From Myxocyprinus asiaticus (lineage: Eukaryota > Chordata > Actinopteri > Cypriniformes > Catostomidae): a DNA stretch of 64,000 nt. Positions 22,401 through 34,950 of this stretch are shown piece after piece (position 1 is the stretch's first letter; the number at the start of each line of letters is the position of its first letter). The stretch lies in NCBI RefSeq assembly GCF_019703515.2, contig NC_059351.1:17887501-17951500 (forward strand), written 5' to 3'. A program made the position numbers and the translations under genes. The notes beneath the pieces are model-generated. The model did no database searches. It was not told where the DNA came from and was given only the letters and a program-made list of their open reading frames with translations.

Positions 22401-25400
22401 TCAAGAGTTAATATAAAAAATTGATCTGCTATTTTGCTTATTTAATATATAGCAGTGCAATATAAACAAAGTGTGGCATAAGTGCAGATGTGGACTTGAT
22501 AAGTAGTAATTCAAATAACTATTCTAAAAAGCAGTGTGTGTGTGTGTATATGGAAATAAACAAGCAGGGAAATGTTAATATTTCTCACATATAATGTAGG
22601 AGATCATAATCCCAGGAATGTAATGTCCAACCATAGCCAATATGAAACATCCTGAACACATCATAATGCAGAACTGAAGAGGAGACAGGGAGAAAGATTA
22701 TTAGCATATTATAGACTTTCTGGGCATATATTTTGTCAAACACTTTTCTTCCAAAAAACCAAATATAATTATGTTGGCTTGACAAGCAAACATACTGTTA
22801 TTCTACAAACATTCTTTAGGGTTTTTTCAAAATCCCTAAGCCGAGACCAACATTTCTAACTAAGTCCTCCTAGAGCTTTCAAACTACTAGGAATGTGCCA
22901 CGGTAGTTGACTAATCGACCGGTCGTCCAACAACTGACTAGTCGATTAGTGGGGTCAACTTCAAACGTTAATATTGTTACTGGTGGTGGTTTTAATGGGA
23001 GACAATTCTCAAATGAATTGAGAGATGCAACTTCTTACCTGTATTAAAGGGATACCAAAAATAAAAATTATCATCATTTACTCACCCTCATGCCCTCCCA
23101 AATGTGTACGACTTTCTTTCTTCAGTTGAACACAAACAAAGAGTTTTTGAAGAATATGTCAGCTCTGTTGGTCCATACAATGCAAGTGAATGGTGATCAG
23201 ACCATTGTAGCTCCAAAGTATCACATAAAGGAAACATAAAAGTAATCCATATGACTCCAGTGGTTAAATCCATATCTTATATCTTATTATATAACAGGTG
23301 CTGAGTGAAAAACAGATAAAAATTGAAGTCCTTTTTTTTACTCTAAATCTCCACTTTCACTTTCACATCTGAAAGTCACATGTGGTGCCCAGGGTCGGAC
23401 TGGCCATCGGGAGAACCGGGACTTTTCCCGTTATGCAGAACGGGCCACAAAACGGCACGCAATATGCCGAAGGGGGCAGTGACATCCCCCCCAAACAACT
23501 TTTGGGACAGATTTCCCTCTCCCCCCCACCCTGCTCAACAACTATTGGGCCAGTTTCTATACAAAATCCCTGGCCAATTTCTCTTCCCAGTCCGCCCCTG
23601 GTGGTGCCTGTTTAGTTTCACTTTCACATCTGAAAGAGAAAGTTAAAGTGGAGATTTAAAGTAAAAAAGGACTAAAATATTGTTGTTTGTTTCTCACCCA
23701 CACCTATTATATTGCTTCTGAAGATATGGATTTAAACACTGGCATCTTATGGATTACTTTATGTTTCCATGTTTCCTTTATGTGATTTTTGGAGCTACAA
23801 AAGGACAGATCACCATTCAAAGCATTGTATGAACCTACAGAGTGGAGATATTTTTCTAAAAATGTTGGCTTGTGATCTGCTGAAGAAATTCATACACATC
23901 TGGGAAGACATCAGGGTGAGTAAATGATAAGAGAATTTTATTTTTTTGGGTGAACTATCCCTTTAAAGGAGCTTCAGATGTCTGTGCTTCTCAGAAGTAT
24001 CCCTGCATACTGATATCAGACACACTGTGTAGTACTTGTGTATGTATCCTCTTTTCTCAATTTTCCAATTGGACAGTTATTTCCTTTTAAAGTCTCTTGT
24101 AACCGGCAAAGTTTAAACTCTTGTTTTAGTGCAGCAGTTGATTGACTGGTGAGGGGTGGTGCTTCACTGCTGTCTGGGACGCATCAGGGCGGATTAGCGT
24201 TCACACCTCAAATGCAATGTGGTCATGTGGTTTTCGTGATCTGATCACAAAACATTTTAGACACCGTTGAGACCTGTATTTATCGCTGACCACGTGATTG
24301 GATCACCTGAAAAGAATCTTAATAAAGTGCATTGAAGCACGTCATTTTGCGTTCAGGATGCGCAAAAGCGATTTTGAATCACTCTGCACTGGAGCCTTTC
24401 TTATTTCTTACTTTGATAGTTTTGTGCATTAAGATGTTATAGTTATTTAGCCTCTATTTTTTGTTGAATATCCGTTAGTAAGCATGTTGAAGTGGTGCAC
24501 ATAGCATCCGTAAATCCCTCTGAAAATTGTCTTATTTGGGTCACGCCAGTGGCGCCTGCAGCTGTACGGCCGTACGCACTGTGCATACCATGAGCGCTCC
24601 GACTGACCTGAGAAATATTTACTCTCAGAATATTTCACCAATCATGAAATGTTTCCCGTATTTCTGTTGGCTGTTTAAAAGAAATAGTAATGAATGAATA
24701 ATTCTTTTGAGTCGGTTCTTCTCAGTGAATTGGCCAAACAGACATGCAAAACGGTCTGAATTGATTTGTGATTCAGAACAATTCGTTCAGACCACTCTCT
24801 CACTGAATCATTTGGATCGGTTTCTCACACAGTAAAACAGTATCGGGATATTTATGAATACAGAGAACAAACAGCGCTGGATACAGTGGAAATGTACCAA
24901 CAATCAACTGAAACAAATGTCTGTCTTTTTGAGAGGTAACTTTGAGAATCTTCAGCTAGTGCTGCGTCATGTGAACAAGGGGCTGTTCAAACTGAACGTG
25001 TTTTTCAATAGTTTTCCATGTAAACATTCGCTAGATGGATGTCTTTTGACAACTGCGTTATGTTTCACTGTGTTTTTAGCATTTCTCACAGGAGCGCTGC
25101 ATTTTTAGATGCTGTCAAGTTAAAAAGAACTTCTTCAACTGATAAAAATGCATCTTGAGACACCTGCGTTCTGCTCTATTCATTATGGTGCATTTTGCTT
25201 CTTTAGCGTGAAAACGCATCTGTCTGAATGGTTACTGGAAGAAATGCTTTAGCCAATAGTTATATGAATGCTACTCATACCCAAGAAAATAACACAAATG
25301 CTTCTCAAAGTCACCAGAATTAAATGGTTTGGTGTTGTTTTTTGCAACAATGCCCCCGGACCCCCCTAGATATAAGGTTTACTTGGGAGATTTCTGTGTG

Positions 25401-28400
25401 TACCCTCAGATTAAATTCTACAGGCGTCCCTGTGTCACACGAACATAACGGAGCCTAATTATGCATTATTATCCATAACACTGACTAGTCAACTAGTCGT
25501 TCAAACAACCGACCGACTAGTCGATTATGAAAATGGGTAGTTTTGCACATCCCTACTGACTACATCCACCAGACTTGGCACAGACCTTCAGACTGTTCTG
25601 AAATAGTGGGCTATGTCTTTTCTAACTGATCGGACTTACGGTTTTCACACAGCGGACAATCAATAATCTGAAAATCCCCATAGACTTACGGAACATTAAA
25701 GACATTTTGAAAGTGGCCAACGGAATGTTCATTAATTCAAACTCCAACTGTCAAAATTTGAATGTAAACAAACCCATGTAAGGCCTTTGATCTGCTTTAA
25801 GTATCTTTCTCTTTTGCTTTATCTACCTGATAGTTTATCCGACTATCCATGTGACAGTCTGATTGACTAACTAGCTGGCTGTTTGTCTTACTGTAGTGTC
25901 CTTTGAACTTATTATATTACAAACTTATCTGCAAAATTATAAATGATTATGAATATGGTATTAATTCAGTGCCATGGCATATATCAAAGTAACATGGTAT
26001 TACCAACTGATACATCACTGTACCATGGTTCCACCTCAGTACTTTTTTGTAGGCGAATCAAAGTACAGCCAACATTTATTAAAAACTGGTCATTTTGAAT
26101 CCCATTTTAAATGGTTTTGGTTCGAGAACAGATCTCAGATCTCGTACCTTTCCATGATTCTGCAGTTTGTATTGAAGCATTTCCTGGATACAGAGGATGA
26201 AGGTGAGATAACTTTCTGCAAGATGATGGCTGAGCTCATCGACGCTTAGCAGACGTGGCTGCTCCGTTATGGTTTCTCTGTAAAAGGATAAACATTCCTT
26301 TTCACAATTAGAACACCAAGAAATATAATAGGAATACACAGCGGTCCTAGTTACTGAAAATGAAGGATCATAAAACTAAACTTGAAATGAAATCCAACTG
26401 TATAGACTGTATGGTTTGCTAATTACCTCAGAAAACAATTATGTACAATTATGCCATTCCTTGTAAAAAAAATAAAAAAAAATAAAATGAAACCGTTTAC
26501 AATAATTCATTTACAACAGAAGTCTATGGAGCAAGACCTTTCGGATGGTTTTAAAGCAGAAATGCGTATGTTTGTAAAAGTGCTTATATTAATTAATAAT
26601 AAAAGAGTTATTTGAGATGTAAAGTTGACTTAATTGTCCTTTTAGTGGTGAGACTAGTCCCTTTCTGGTATCCTTGCATGCACCATATGAATGCTACAGG
26701 GTTTACTGCCTTTATATGGTCTTGACATGATTTGGAAAACAAAATGCATATAACTTTGCACTGACAAGGATTGTAAATAATGTTGGCACATTAGTGTCAT
26801 TAACACGTGTAATTACTGAATCTTCCCTTGTTCATATTACTCAAAAAATGTGTATAGCCAAGTAAACTTAATTTAACTGAGTTGTTTCAATGAAAAAGTT
26901 TATTTTCATCGATTTGTGTTGGGACAACATGAATATTTTATTTTTATTTTTTTTGGTTTACTAAAACTGGGCAGGGGATTTCTAGTTTCCAGCATGTTGT
27001 GCATGGGACTCGATAGAGAGTAAATGTTAAAATTAAGTGTTATTTTATATGTTTTTGTGCAAAGTGGATTCTTGTTAGTGTTTAATGTTTTGTTATGTTA
27101 AGATTTATAAGTTTTTTCTGTTATTTGGGAGTTTTGGGGGTTTTCATTACGGTGAAGAGTTGAGTTTAAGCTTATGATGAGGACAGGAATGTTTGATGCA
27201 TGATATTTGATGCTCTCTCTATTAAGCAGCTGCTGTGCTAACCATAGCATAGTTACCAAGCTGCTCTCTGTAGTGCTGCCATCCAGCATGTTTTTATCAT
27301 GCTACTATTTACTGTCACTAGCTAGTATAAAAATAAATAAAATATTAATTTACGTTACTTTGACATTCCTCATTTTGTTTTACCAATTTAATTCTATTAG
27401 GTTCCCTCTACAAGAAGTATTTGAGTTGAGATTATATAGTAATTTTAATACAAGAAAGCTAATTTCAAACATCTGGAACTTCAGCCAAAGAGTTATTTTT
27501 TTGAGTGCAAGTTGAAATTAGTTTATGTGGTAATTGAGTTCAAAATATGGAGGTTATGGGGTAATGACTCCACAAGGTATTTAACCCTCTTAGACCATTT
27601 CAAGGACTATTCGTCGGTTTAAGGAAGAGGTGTCTTTGTCCCTTGAACATTTCTGGCTTGTTGTCATACTCATTCAAAACAACAGCGGGAGGCGCTTTAT
27701 TCTTAGTGACTTTAACAAGATTAACATTGCTGATGTAAACACGATTGTCATAAAATGTAATTATTAAAATGTGGACTGTGTTGTTCCGTGGCTGGATGCT
27801 CCCTGGATGCCTGGAACTAATGGAAATTGAAGTGTTAAAATCTCTGAAAAAGCAACCACAAATGGACGCATGGACCGCTGTAGTGAAGCGAGACTGCTGG
27901 ATACATGCTGTACTAACAACTGTAACACACATATTATCTCTTTGGTGAACAAAATGTATGCCAACTAATTGTAAGTTTGACAGGTAGCGCTCTAAAAGTG
28001 ACTATAGATCACTCCCATTATGATGAATGAAGCTGCTCAAGTCATTACTACCCTAAAACCCTTAATGAGTTGACTCCACTCAACTGATTGAGTAAACTCA
28101 TTCCCTCGGCTGAATTGAGTAATGGCGTCTTCAAAACTTGTGTACTCAAGTTCACTTAACATGGTGTTCATATAGAATGAACTTAACTATTTATGTTATG
28201 GTAACTAGATCCAAGTAGACTTAACTCAGATTTGCTTTTTCTCCCCAATTTGGAATACCCAATTCCCAATGCGCTCTAGGTCCTAGTGGTGATGTAGTGA
28301 CATGAATCTCAGTTGCCTCCGCATGTGAGACCGTCAATTCGCGCACCTTATCATGTGGCTTGTTGAGCACGTAAACACAGAGACCTAGCACATGTGGAGG

Positions 28401-30080
28401 CTTCACGCTATTCTCCACGGCATCCACACACAACTCACCACATGGCCCACCAAGAGCGAGAACCACATTATGGTGACCACGAGGAGGTTAATCCAATGTG
28501 ACCGTAGCAACCGGGATAATTGGTTGCTTAGGAAGCTGACTGGAGTCACTCAGCACGCCCTGGAATCTGGATTCGAACTTGCGACTCCAGGTGTGGTAGT
28601 CAGTATCTTTGTTTGCTGAGCTACCCAGGCCCCCCTCAGATTTGATTTTTAAATGTTGTTGTTTCAACTTAATTTAAATTGAATGAACTCAAAATAAGGT
28701 CATACAATAACACAGCTTAAATAAAGAGGATTATAACTGATTCTAGGTCATTCATTAATTAAAATTATTTCCCCACAGAAATGCATATATACCTTTAATT
28801 CAGTTGCAAATGCACAAGGAGAACTGAGATAGTGTTAACAGGTTCCAACTTGACCAAAGGGGAAACAGATCACCCACAATGGTGGCTTCACATGAAACAA
28901 TTATTTTCAACAAAACAACATAAATAACACTACAAAAGAGCTAAAATATCTATGAATTCTTAATAACAACTATTTAAAATTCCTTACAGTGTATCTTTGA
29001 CCACGCATACATAAGTACTTCAAGCTCAAGGCATTGTGGGTATTCCCCATAGCCTCAATCGTTTGAGTTATTAACACTTAAAATCTTAAGTCTATGAATT
29101 TTTAAGAAAAATAAGTTCAAGGAACATAGATATTTGAGTTATGAGCCCAAAAGTTGACATTTCAAGTAATGTTTAATTAAGACAACTTGATTTTTCCAGT
29201 AACAACATTAGGGTTCACAGTGTATAACAATTAGTCATTTAACAGGCGCTTTTATCCAAAACAACTTGTCCTTACCTTGTCCGAAGGTCGTGCAGAGAGC
29301 TTCATTGAACAGTTTCATTGATTATAATAGGAGCAATCCAATATTTCCAATCTTTCCACTAAGGAAATAATTGTGAACATCTAAACTGCAATACAATTTC
29401 ATCACCTCTCGTGTAGACGCACAGTTTCAACAACACGTCTGGATAAGTCACTTCAGGTAAACGTATTTATGTTCTTTGAGAAAACATGTTAATTCTGAGC
29501 CTAATTTAAAGGATCCGGTAATGATACCGAAAGTGCTCCAAGGCCAGTAGTGTTCTAATTCCTTTGTTATTGTTTGCCTTGTCTTAGGGTCATTTTTGAC
29601 CCAGGACAGGTAAAGAACACATTACAAATACCGAATATTTCTTGGTACTAGAACCAAACGTTGTGAATTTGTCAAGACCAACTAAACAAACAAAATAAAA
29701 AAAGATTTTTCATCTATAATTGAAAAATAACAACTTAAAATAAACATTTCTGTCCATGGTCTTAACGGGTCAATTTTAACCCATATGGGAAGAACCAGTT
29801 GTGACCTTTCACCTTTAGGATTTTTGGATGTTATACAGCTTTAAATCGTTTTTGTACATCAATGAATCAAATCTGACCTAAAAATATTACACATTTTCTC
29901 AAATTTAGCCCCTAGCCCCATACTGTACTCTAGCTCCCCCACCTGCTCAACTGAGTACTGCATCTTTCCCACAAGTTGTATTCTGTCCTCTCAAAAAGGG
30001 TTTGTGCACACGCACGATCACACACACACACAAATACAAACACAAACACACACACACACACACACAAACACAAACACACA

Positions 30081-30113
<33 letters not shown>

Positions 30114-32705
30114 TGAGAGAGAGAGTGAGAGTGAGTGAGTACTTTTTTACAGTTTTGAACAGGTAATATGTAATAAATAAGTTTACTAACATGATTTTCT
30201 ATGATGGGGTACAATGGGTCTAAAGGCCCCCCAATAGTAAAAGACCAGTTGAATATAATTTTCTCCTAAAACATTAGATGGCAGAAAGAACTATTAGGGC
30301 AGCTTCCAAAACCCCTGTAACACTGCTTGAAACAATTGTCTGAAATTAGTGGGAAGGAAAGGATTTGTTGCAATGGGCATGCAAAGTTGGCCCCTTTTTG
30401 ACTGCTGGAAAAGGAAATAGACATTAATTTGTGAAATAGGCATGTATTAAAATTGTAACTCTAAAATATACACTATTGATAAACATTTTTATAATCTAGT
30501 TAAGATATAAAGTGCCTAAAAATGTTTACTTTTTTTTTTTTAACTTTTTTTATTCATCTTTATGAATTGTTACTCCATTAATATTCAGTGTATACAGTAT
30601 AAAATTATAGGGAAAAAGTACAATTAATTTCTATATATTTATTTCCCTTATGATTATACACTTTGGGACCACAATAAAACAGATTTTCATTAAGGGGGTC
30701 TTTAGTGCCGTTGTTAACTAATCAAGAATTTATGCATTTTTAATAGTTTTCAATACGGGTCAAAAATTACCCAAAGTACAAAAGGAGGGCGCAGTTCCTT
30801 AAAACAATAGGAGGATTAAGTTGCATTACTACAACAGATTATATTCTAACATGAATGAAATAGTTTTCTGTCAACATAGGCAATGGGAAACATTTACACA
30901 TCACACACAAATATGAATTTATAAGAATGCACTGTACTCTATAGTAGAAGAACAGACAGATATTATGCACTAGTGCTGTTGGGACATGTAATTCACACAA
31001 TACATACCGTTCAATCACAGCTGCCTCAGGATGCCACACTGTAGAAAATAAAGGGGCAAACGGTGAGTATACAAAAATAACATTTTTGGGTGAACTATCC
31101 ATTTAAGTAGAGAGTGTCCATGCATTACCGGTGATCTGAGGCAATTTGTCTTTCCATCTCTCCAGCAGAGTCAGTCCAATGAGAGACACACTTAGGAGGA
31201 ACATGGGTCTTAAAGGCGTGGACGACAGGAGCCTGAAACACAACCATTAAAGGAATGGTACACCCAAAAATGAAAATTCTCTCATCATTTACTCACACTT
31301 ATGCCATCCCAGATGTGTAGGACTTACTTTCTTCTGCAGAACACAAATGAAGATTTTTAGAAGAATATTTCATACACATCTGGATGGCATAAGGGTGAGT
31401 AAATGATGAGAAACTATTCCTTTAACTGTGTATGGATGACTCCTCATTAAAGCAATGCAACTTTGGTTTCTATAAAACAAAACTATGATATTTGCTATGA
31501 TAAATAGTAGCCAAAACACATTCAAATACTTTACTTACCATAATAATAAATAGAAACAGACCCCCCTAATTACTTATAATTTAAACTAAATTATTTATAA
31601 GATTATTTTGAACTGATAAAGTCTAAAATCTTATAATAACAAACATTCCCATGTTCTAAACAATAATATTTTGTAACTAATATAAATTAGCCCTACAAAA
31701 AAGTATTTTAATAAACAGTATACCATGGTAGCCTACTGAAAGAATACTATATTCATGCTATGTGGAATTCCATGGTACTTTAATGAATATTATATTAATA
31801 CCCTCATGAAATTCTCTAAAAGCACAGTAATACAATAGTATTTTGATATCTACCATGGTACTGCATGCAGGGCTGTAGCTAGTGGGGTGAAAGGTGGTAA
31901 TGATTCTAGGGGCCCAAAGGAACAGGGAGGCCCACAACAAATTCAAAAATGTATTATTTTAATAGGAAAGGGGCCCAGAGCAATAAATATACAGTCAGGG
32001 GGCCCAGAATTCCCTGCTACAGCTCTGACTGCATGACTGTTATATTCATAATATACAATATTATATGGTAATCCAAGGTACTTCAAACAATAAAATCGTA
32101 TTATAGACATAGTGGCATTATCAGAGTACCAAGTAAAAAAGAAACATGGTAATAGAATACTTTGCAATATACCATGGTATTGTATGATTACCATATTCAT
32201 ATACCATGGTATTTACAAGGTACCCCAAAGTAGTTTAAAGACTACCACGTATTACATCGTTGTAGTGGCCAAAAACATAGTAATACCATGCTACTTTTTA
32301 ATAAGTGTAGCGTTGCTGGCATGAACCAACACTGGAGAACTTCGACCTGAACTAACTACTAACCGTCAGATTAACATGTTTACTAACTATACAGCTGGAT
32401 TAAGACTGTCACTTCAACGTGAACAGGCTTTACTCTCGCTGCACCTGAGGCGACTCTCACCAGAACACCGTGTTGAGCAAGAGCGCCGCGATGATGCTGT
32501 GCAGCGGCCTCTCCCACACCAGCAGCCGCTGAGCCGAGATCACCGCGGGCTCGTACTGAGACAGCCAGCCACGCAGACGCTCCCGCAGCCGCCGCAGCTC
32601 GGGCTCATCTTCCCCGCTGACGGGCGTGGGGAACCAGGCCTCGAGACCCACAGATGAAGAGCACGCAGAGGGCCGTCTGCCAGACTCCTCATCGCCGCTC
32701 GCCAT
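16958..32705 (-). CDS. retreg2: Reticulophagy regulator 2 (FAM134A family ER-phagy receptor)
   Basis: FAM134 proteins curve endoplasmic reticulum tubules with a reticulon-like domain and recruit LC3/GABARAP for ER-phagy (family knowledge). Coding exons: 32705-32461, 31232-31129, 31038-31008, 26277-26148, 22673-22589, 21900-21763, 19403-19315, 18998-18863, 17682-16958. All borders are GT-AG and phases close to 560 residues; the human protein is about 543. Hydrophobic hairpin one is about residues 67-105 ([19 protein letters not shown]). Hairpin two is about 171-220 ([12 protein letters not shown], then [16 protein letters not shown]). An acidic serine-rich segment with [19 protein letters not shown] follows at about 280-305. 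The LC3-interacting motif DFELLD is at about 515-520 near the C-terminus. The start ATG opens MASGDEES. Exon 7 has an unusual acceptor (see findings). Confidence 0.94.
17800..18780. repeat. Minisatellite of about 45 bp units in retreg2 intron 8
   Basis: About twenty diverged units recur, each with a core like GAATTTGTGCAAGCATGGTT followed by GATGAATAATTTACAC. Two variants alternate, one with GCATGGTTTGATGAA and one with GAATGGATCTGTGAATGA. Apparent reading frames on both strands (for example 18309-18698) are by-products of the repeat. Confidence 0.8.
19407..19469. repeat. (CA)n microsatellite abutting retreg2 exon 7
   Basis: About 31 uninterrupted CA units are present. On the gene's strand this is a TG repeat that ends just before the TACAG acceptor of exon 7, at 19404. 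Confidence 0.97.
20018..21437. mobile_element. hAT-type element with nested SINE, 1404 bp
   Basis: The element spans 20026-21429, with ends TAGGGGTG and CACCCCTA. The eight-base flanks TTGGTCAT (20018-20025) and TTGGCCAT (21430-21437) differ at one base. The SINE at 20157-20586 lies inside, so the hAT arrived first. It sits in intron 6 of retreg2, between exons 6 and 7. No transposase was found. Confidence 0.75.
20145..20598 (-). repeat. tRNA-headed SINE, copy 2
   Basis: The SINE spans 20157-20586 in inverse orientation: the poly-A tail shows as T at 20157-20169 and the tRNA-like head ends at 20586. The B-box appears as GGATTCGAAC near 20522. Target duplications are TACATGAAACTT (20145-20156) and TACATGAACCTT (20587-20598), with one mismatch. 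It is inserted in the hAT at 20026. Confidence 0.88.
23044..23966. mobile_element. TTAA-flanked MITE, interrupted
   Basis: The ends AGGGATACC (23048) and AACTATCCCT (to 23962) are flanked by TTAA at 23044-23047 and 23963-23966. The family is repeated elsewhere in the window. The copy is long because of the hAT insertion at 23390-23600 and flanking TTTCACATCTGAAAG repeats. Confidence 0.7.
23382..23608. mobile_element. 211-bp hAT-type MITE
   Basis: The element spans 23390-23600, with ends CAGGGTCGGACTGG and CCAGTCCGCCCCTG. It has a perfect eight-base duplication, GTGGTGCC, at 23382-23389 and 23601-23608. It is the innermost of three nested insertions. Confidence 0.88.
24980..25225. repeat. dispersed repeat fragment (GAGACACCTGCGTTCTG family)
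   Basis: It begins GGGGCTGTTCAAACTGAACGTG and continues through GAGACACCTGCGTTCTG. It matches 15503-15720 closely in order and, inverted, 45190-45320. Borders and class were not determined. Confidence 0.55.
25960..26045. repeat. CCATGG-rich repeat block
   Basis: GCCATGGC, AACATGGTATTA and TACCATGGTTCC occur within 80 bp. Similar blocks occur at 31720-31865, 32110-32300, 34790-34885 and 44340-44530. The origin was not recognised. Confidence 0.5.
28225..28644 (-). repeat. tRNA-headed SINE, copy 3
   Basis: The SINE spans 28235-28634 in inverse orientation, with the tRNA-like head at the right end. A perfect ten-base target duplication, CTCAGATTTG, is at 28225-28234 and 28635-28644. It is somewhat shorter than copies 1 and 2 because of internal deletions. 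Confidence 0.88.
30020..30140. repeat. compound (CA)n/(GA)n microsatellite
   Basis: Interrupted CA runs (30020-30098) are followed by GAGA and GAGT runs to about 30140. Repetitive frames here are artefacts. Confidence 0.9.
31247..31425. mobile_element. 171-bp TTAA-flanked MITE in retreg2 intron 1
   Basis: The element is 31251-31421. The ends AGGAATGGTACACCC and AAACTATTCCT are flanked by TTAA on both sides. It belongs to the same family as the copy at 23048 and forms a near-perfect long hairpin. Confidence 0.8.
31860..32035. mobile_element. 160-bp hAT-type MITE in retreg2 intron 1
   Basis: The element is 31868-32027, with ends CAGGGCTGTAGC and GCTACAGCTCTG. It has a perfect eight-base duplication, ACTGCATG, at 31860-31867 and 32028-32035. 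The interior is rich in GGGGCCC words. Confidence 0.85.
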
Positions 32706-32719
32706 TTTCACTTGTCCAC

Positions 32720-33471
32720 TTTTGTTTGTTGTGCGTTTGTTGATCACGGTGTTTGCTTTTAGGTGAGGCTCGTCATGGATTATTAGAAAAAACAGAAACA
32801 CTGAGTGTATCTTACAGGCTCAAACGGTGTCACATGTTCAGTGTTTACTGCGCCCATGAGTGACATCTGCTGGCTGCAACACATGCATAGAAATAGACGT
32901 TTTACTTTTTTTTTTCTTTTTTTTTTATTAAATTAATTTTATTCTGTTGTGTTTTATTAGGAAAAAGTATTATAATACTATTAAAAGTTTAATTGAAATT
33001 ATAGCATATAAATATTTTTTATTACATTTTTAGTAATATTGCATAGAAATAGAATAAGTAGATTGAACGGCATATAGCCTGAAACATGGGCTGCAACCCA
33101 TGCATAGAAATAAACATTTTACATTTTTAAAAATTTTTTTTTTTTTAAGAAATGTATTTGGTCCTATTGTGTTTTATTAGAAAAATATTCTTATTAAAAT
33201 ATTTCTTTAAAATGATTTATCTTGAATTGAAATAGAAATGTTCTTTGTTATTTTGCATAGGAATATAATATATTTGAATTTTCTATATTATTTTTATTTG
33301 CATAGAACTAGAATAAGTAGACTGAATAACAATTAGTATGAAACGTGACTTGCAACACATCCATAGAAATTTTATAAAATTTTATTTTATTTTAAAGATT
33401 ATATATTATTTACAATTGTACACAATCGACAAACGTGTAATAAATACATTTTATTTAGCATATATATATAT

Positions 33472-33503
<32 letters not shown>

Positions 33504-34903
33504 TACAGTACATGTAACAGACGTGTACAGAATGACAATTAGCATGAAACGTGCTGCAACAAGTGCACAGGAATATCATTTTTTAAATTGAAAATTATTT
33601 ATTTATACTTGAAATAGAGGTTTATTTTATATTTATTAGCACAGCAATACAATTTATTTTACTATATTTATTCTGTACAGAAACAGAACAGGCCTAAGCA
33701 GGTAGAATGGAAATCAGTATGAAACACTTCAACAGATCCTTAGAAACAGACATAACTTTATTTAAATAATTTATTTCGCATTGAAATAGAATAAGCAGGT
33801 GGATTGGCAATTATCATAAAATATGGATTTATAAAATCAGGATCTGATGAGTCTACTGCATAATAATTTCTCTTTTCAACTCTTCACTGTATATTTCAAT
33901 AAATGCATATTTAATGTTCAGTAGTCTATAATATTTTCCAATATTTTCCTCTGCTGAAATGCCATCGATGATGTTGTCACATGGTTACTGATACTTTTCT
34001 CAGCACTGGTCAAGATTTATCAGTCACTGCCGTTTTTGATTACTGTATAAGGATTTTCTAGAATAGTTTTAGAGATCACTTCTAATGCATATTTACATTA
34101 GTATATCAAATACAAATCTTTGGAAATAATATATATACTACTAAATGAGTATACTTTCTACTATACGAAGTTACGAACGTCTCAAGTGAGACAAAAAAGT
34201 CTGAGCGCCCCCTGGAGGAAGATTTAGGAAACTGTTATTAATAGCAAAAAAAAAAAAAAAAAAAAAAAAAAGTCGCAACAGATGTCCTTTCTGGTTAACA
34301 ACTTTCTTAGTATAATTATAAATTATTAGGTATTCCGTTATTTGTTGAGCAGGAAAATAAGCAGATAATAATAATAAAAAAATAATAATTATAATCTGAC
34401 AATAAATTTGATATAAAAGCCCACAAAGGCAAGCTAGATGATCAGTTTGATCAAAACCAAAGCCCATGTGTGCTCATTGTTACATGAAAACATAAAACAG
34501 CCGTTTTCTATGTAAATATTGTTATTATAATACATATCTCTTAATTTAATGAGAAATGTATGTTAATTTAGACATTTTCATCTATAAATTCTACATAATT
34601 CAGAGTTAACAGAAAAGGTTACAAGGACAACATACTGTAAAAGAAAAAAAAAAAGTCTTTTAAGAATATATTTTCACTGCAGGATGGTTCTTTCTTCATT
34701 CTTGTCTGCAGTCGTATAGTCTGATTTCAATACCTGAAACAGGATAAGAGAATACACTTACAAAAAGTATTATCATGTTTACTTGTACAATGTTAATAGT
34801 ATTGTTTTAAGTACCTTGGAATATCATGTAAACACTATGGTATATAAACTGTTCTATGGTATTGTACATATTAAACTACCATGGTATTACCACCTGTTAT
34901 ATC

Positions 34904-34950
<47 letters not shown>

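Larger units (their letters stand above)
22880..25563. mobile_element. hAT-type element with nested insertions, 2668 bp
   Basis: The element spans 22888-25555, with ends TAGGAATGTGC and GCACATCCCTA. Flanks CAAACTAC and CTGACTAC match at six of eight bases. Subterminal words around ACTAGTCGATTA occur at both ends. It contains a TTAA element (23048-23962), which in turn contains a 211-bp hAT element (23390-23600), and a separate repeat at 24980-25220. It lies in intron 4 of retreg2, between exons 4 and 5. Confidence 0.7.
26349..31007. other. retreg2 intron 3, repeat-rich (bulk of the intron)
   Basis: It contains AT-rich repeat DNA with TTTCAAGTAATGTTTAATTA near 29160, a SINE (28235-28634) and a CA/GA microsatellite cluster (30020-30140). 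Two apparent small frames at about 27100-27515 and 27600-27960 have no similarity I recognise and no splice context, so they are not called. Confidence 0.4.
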
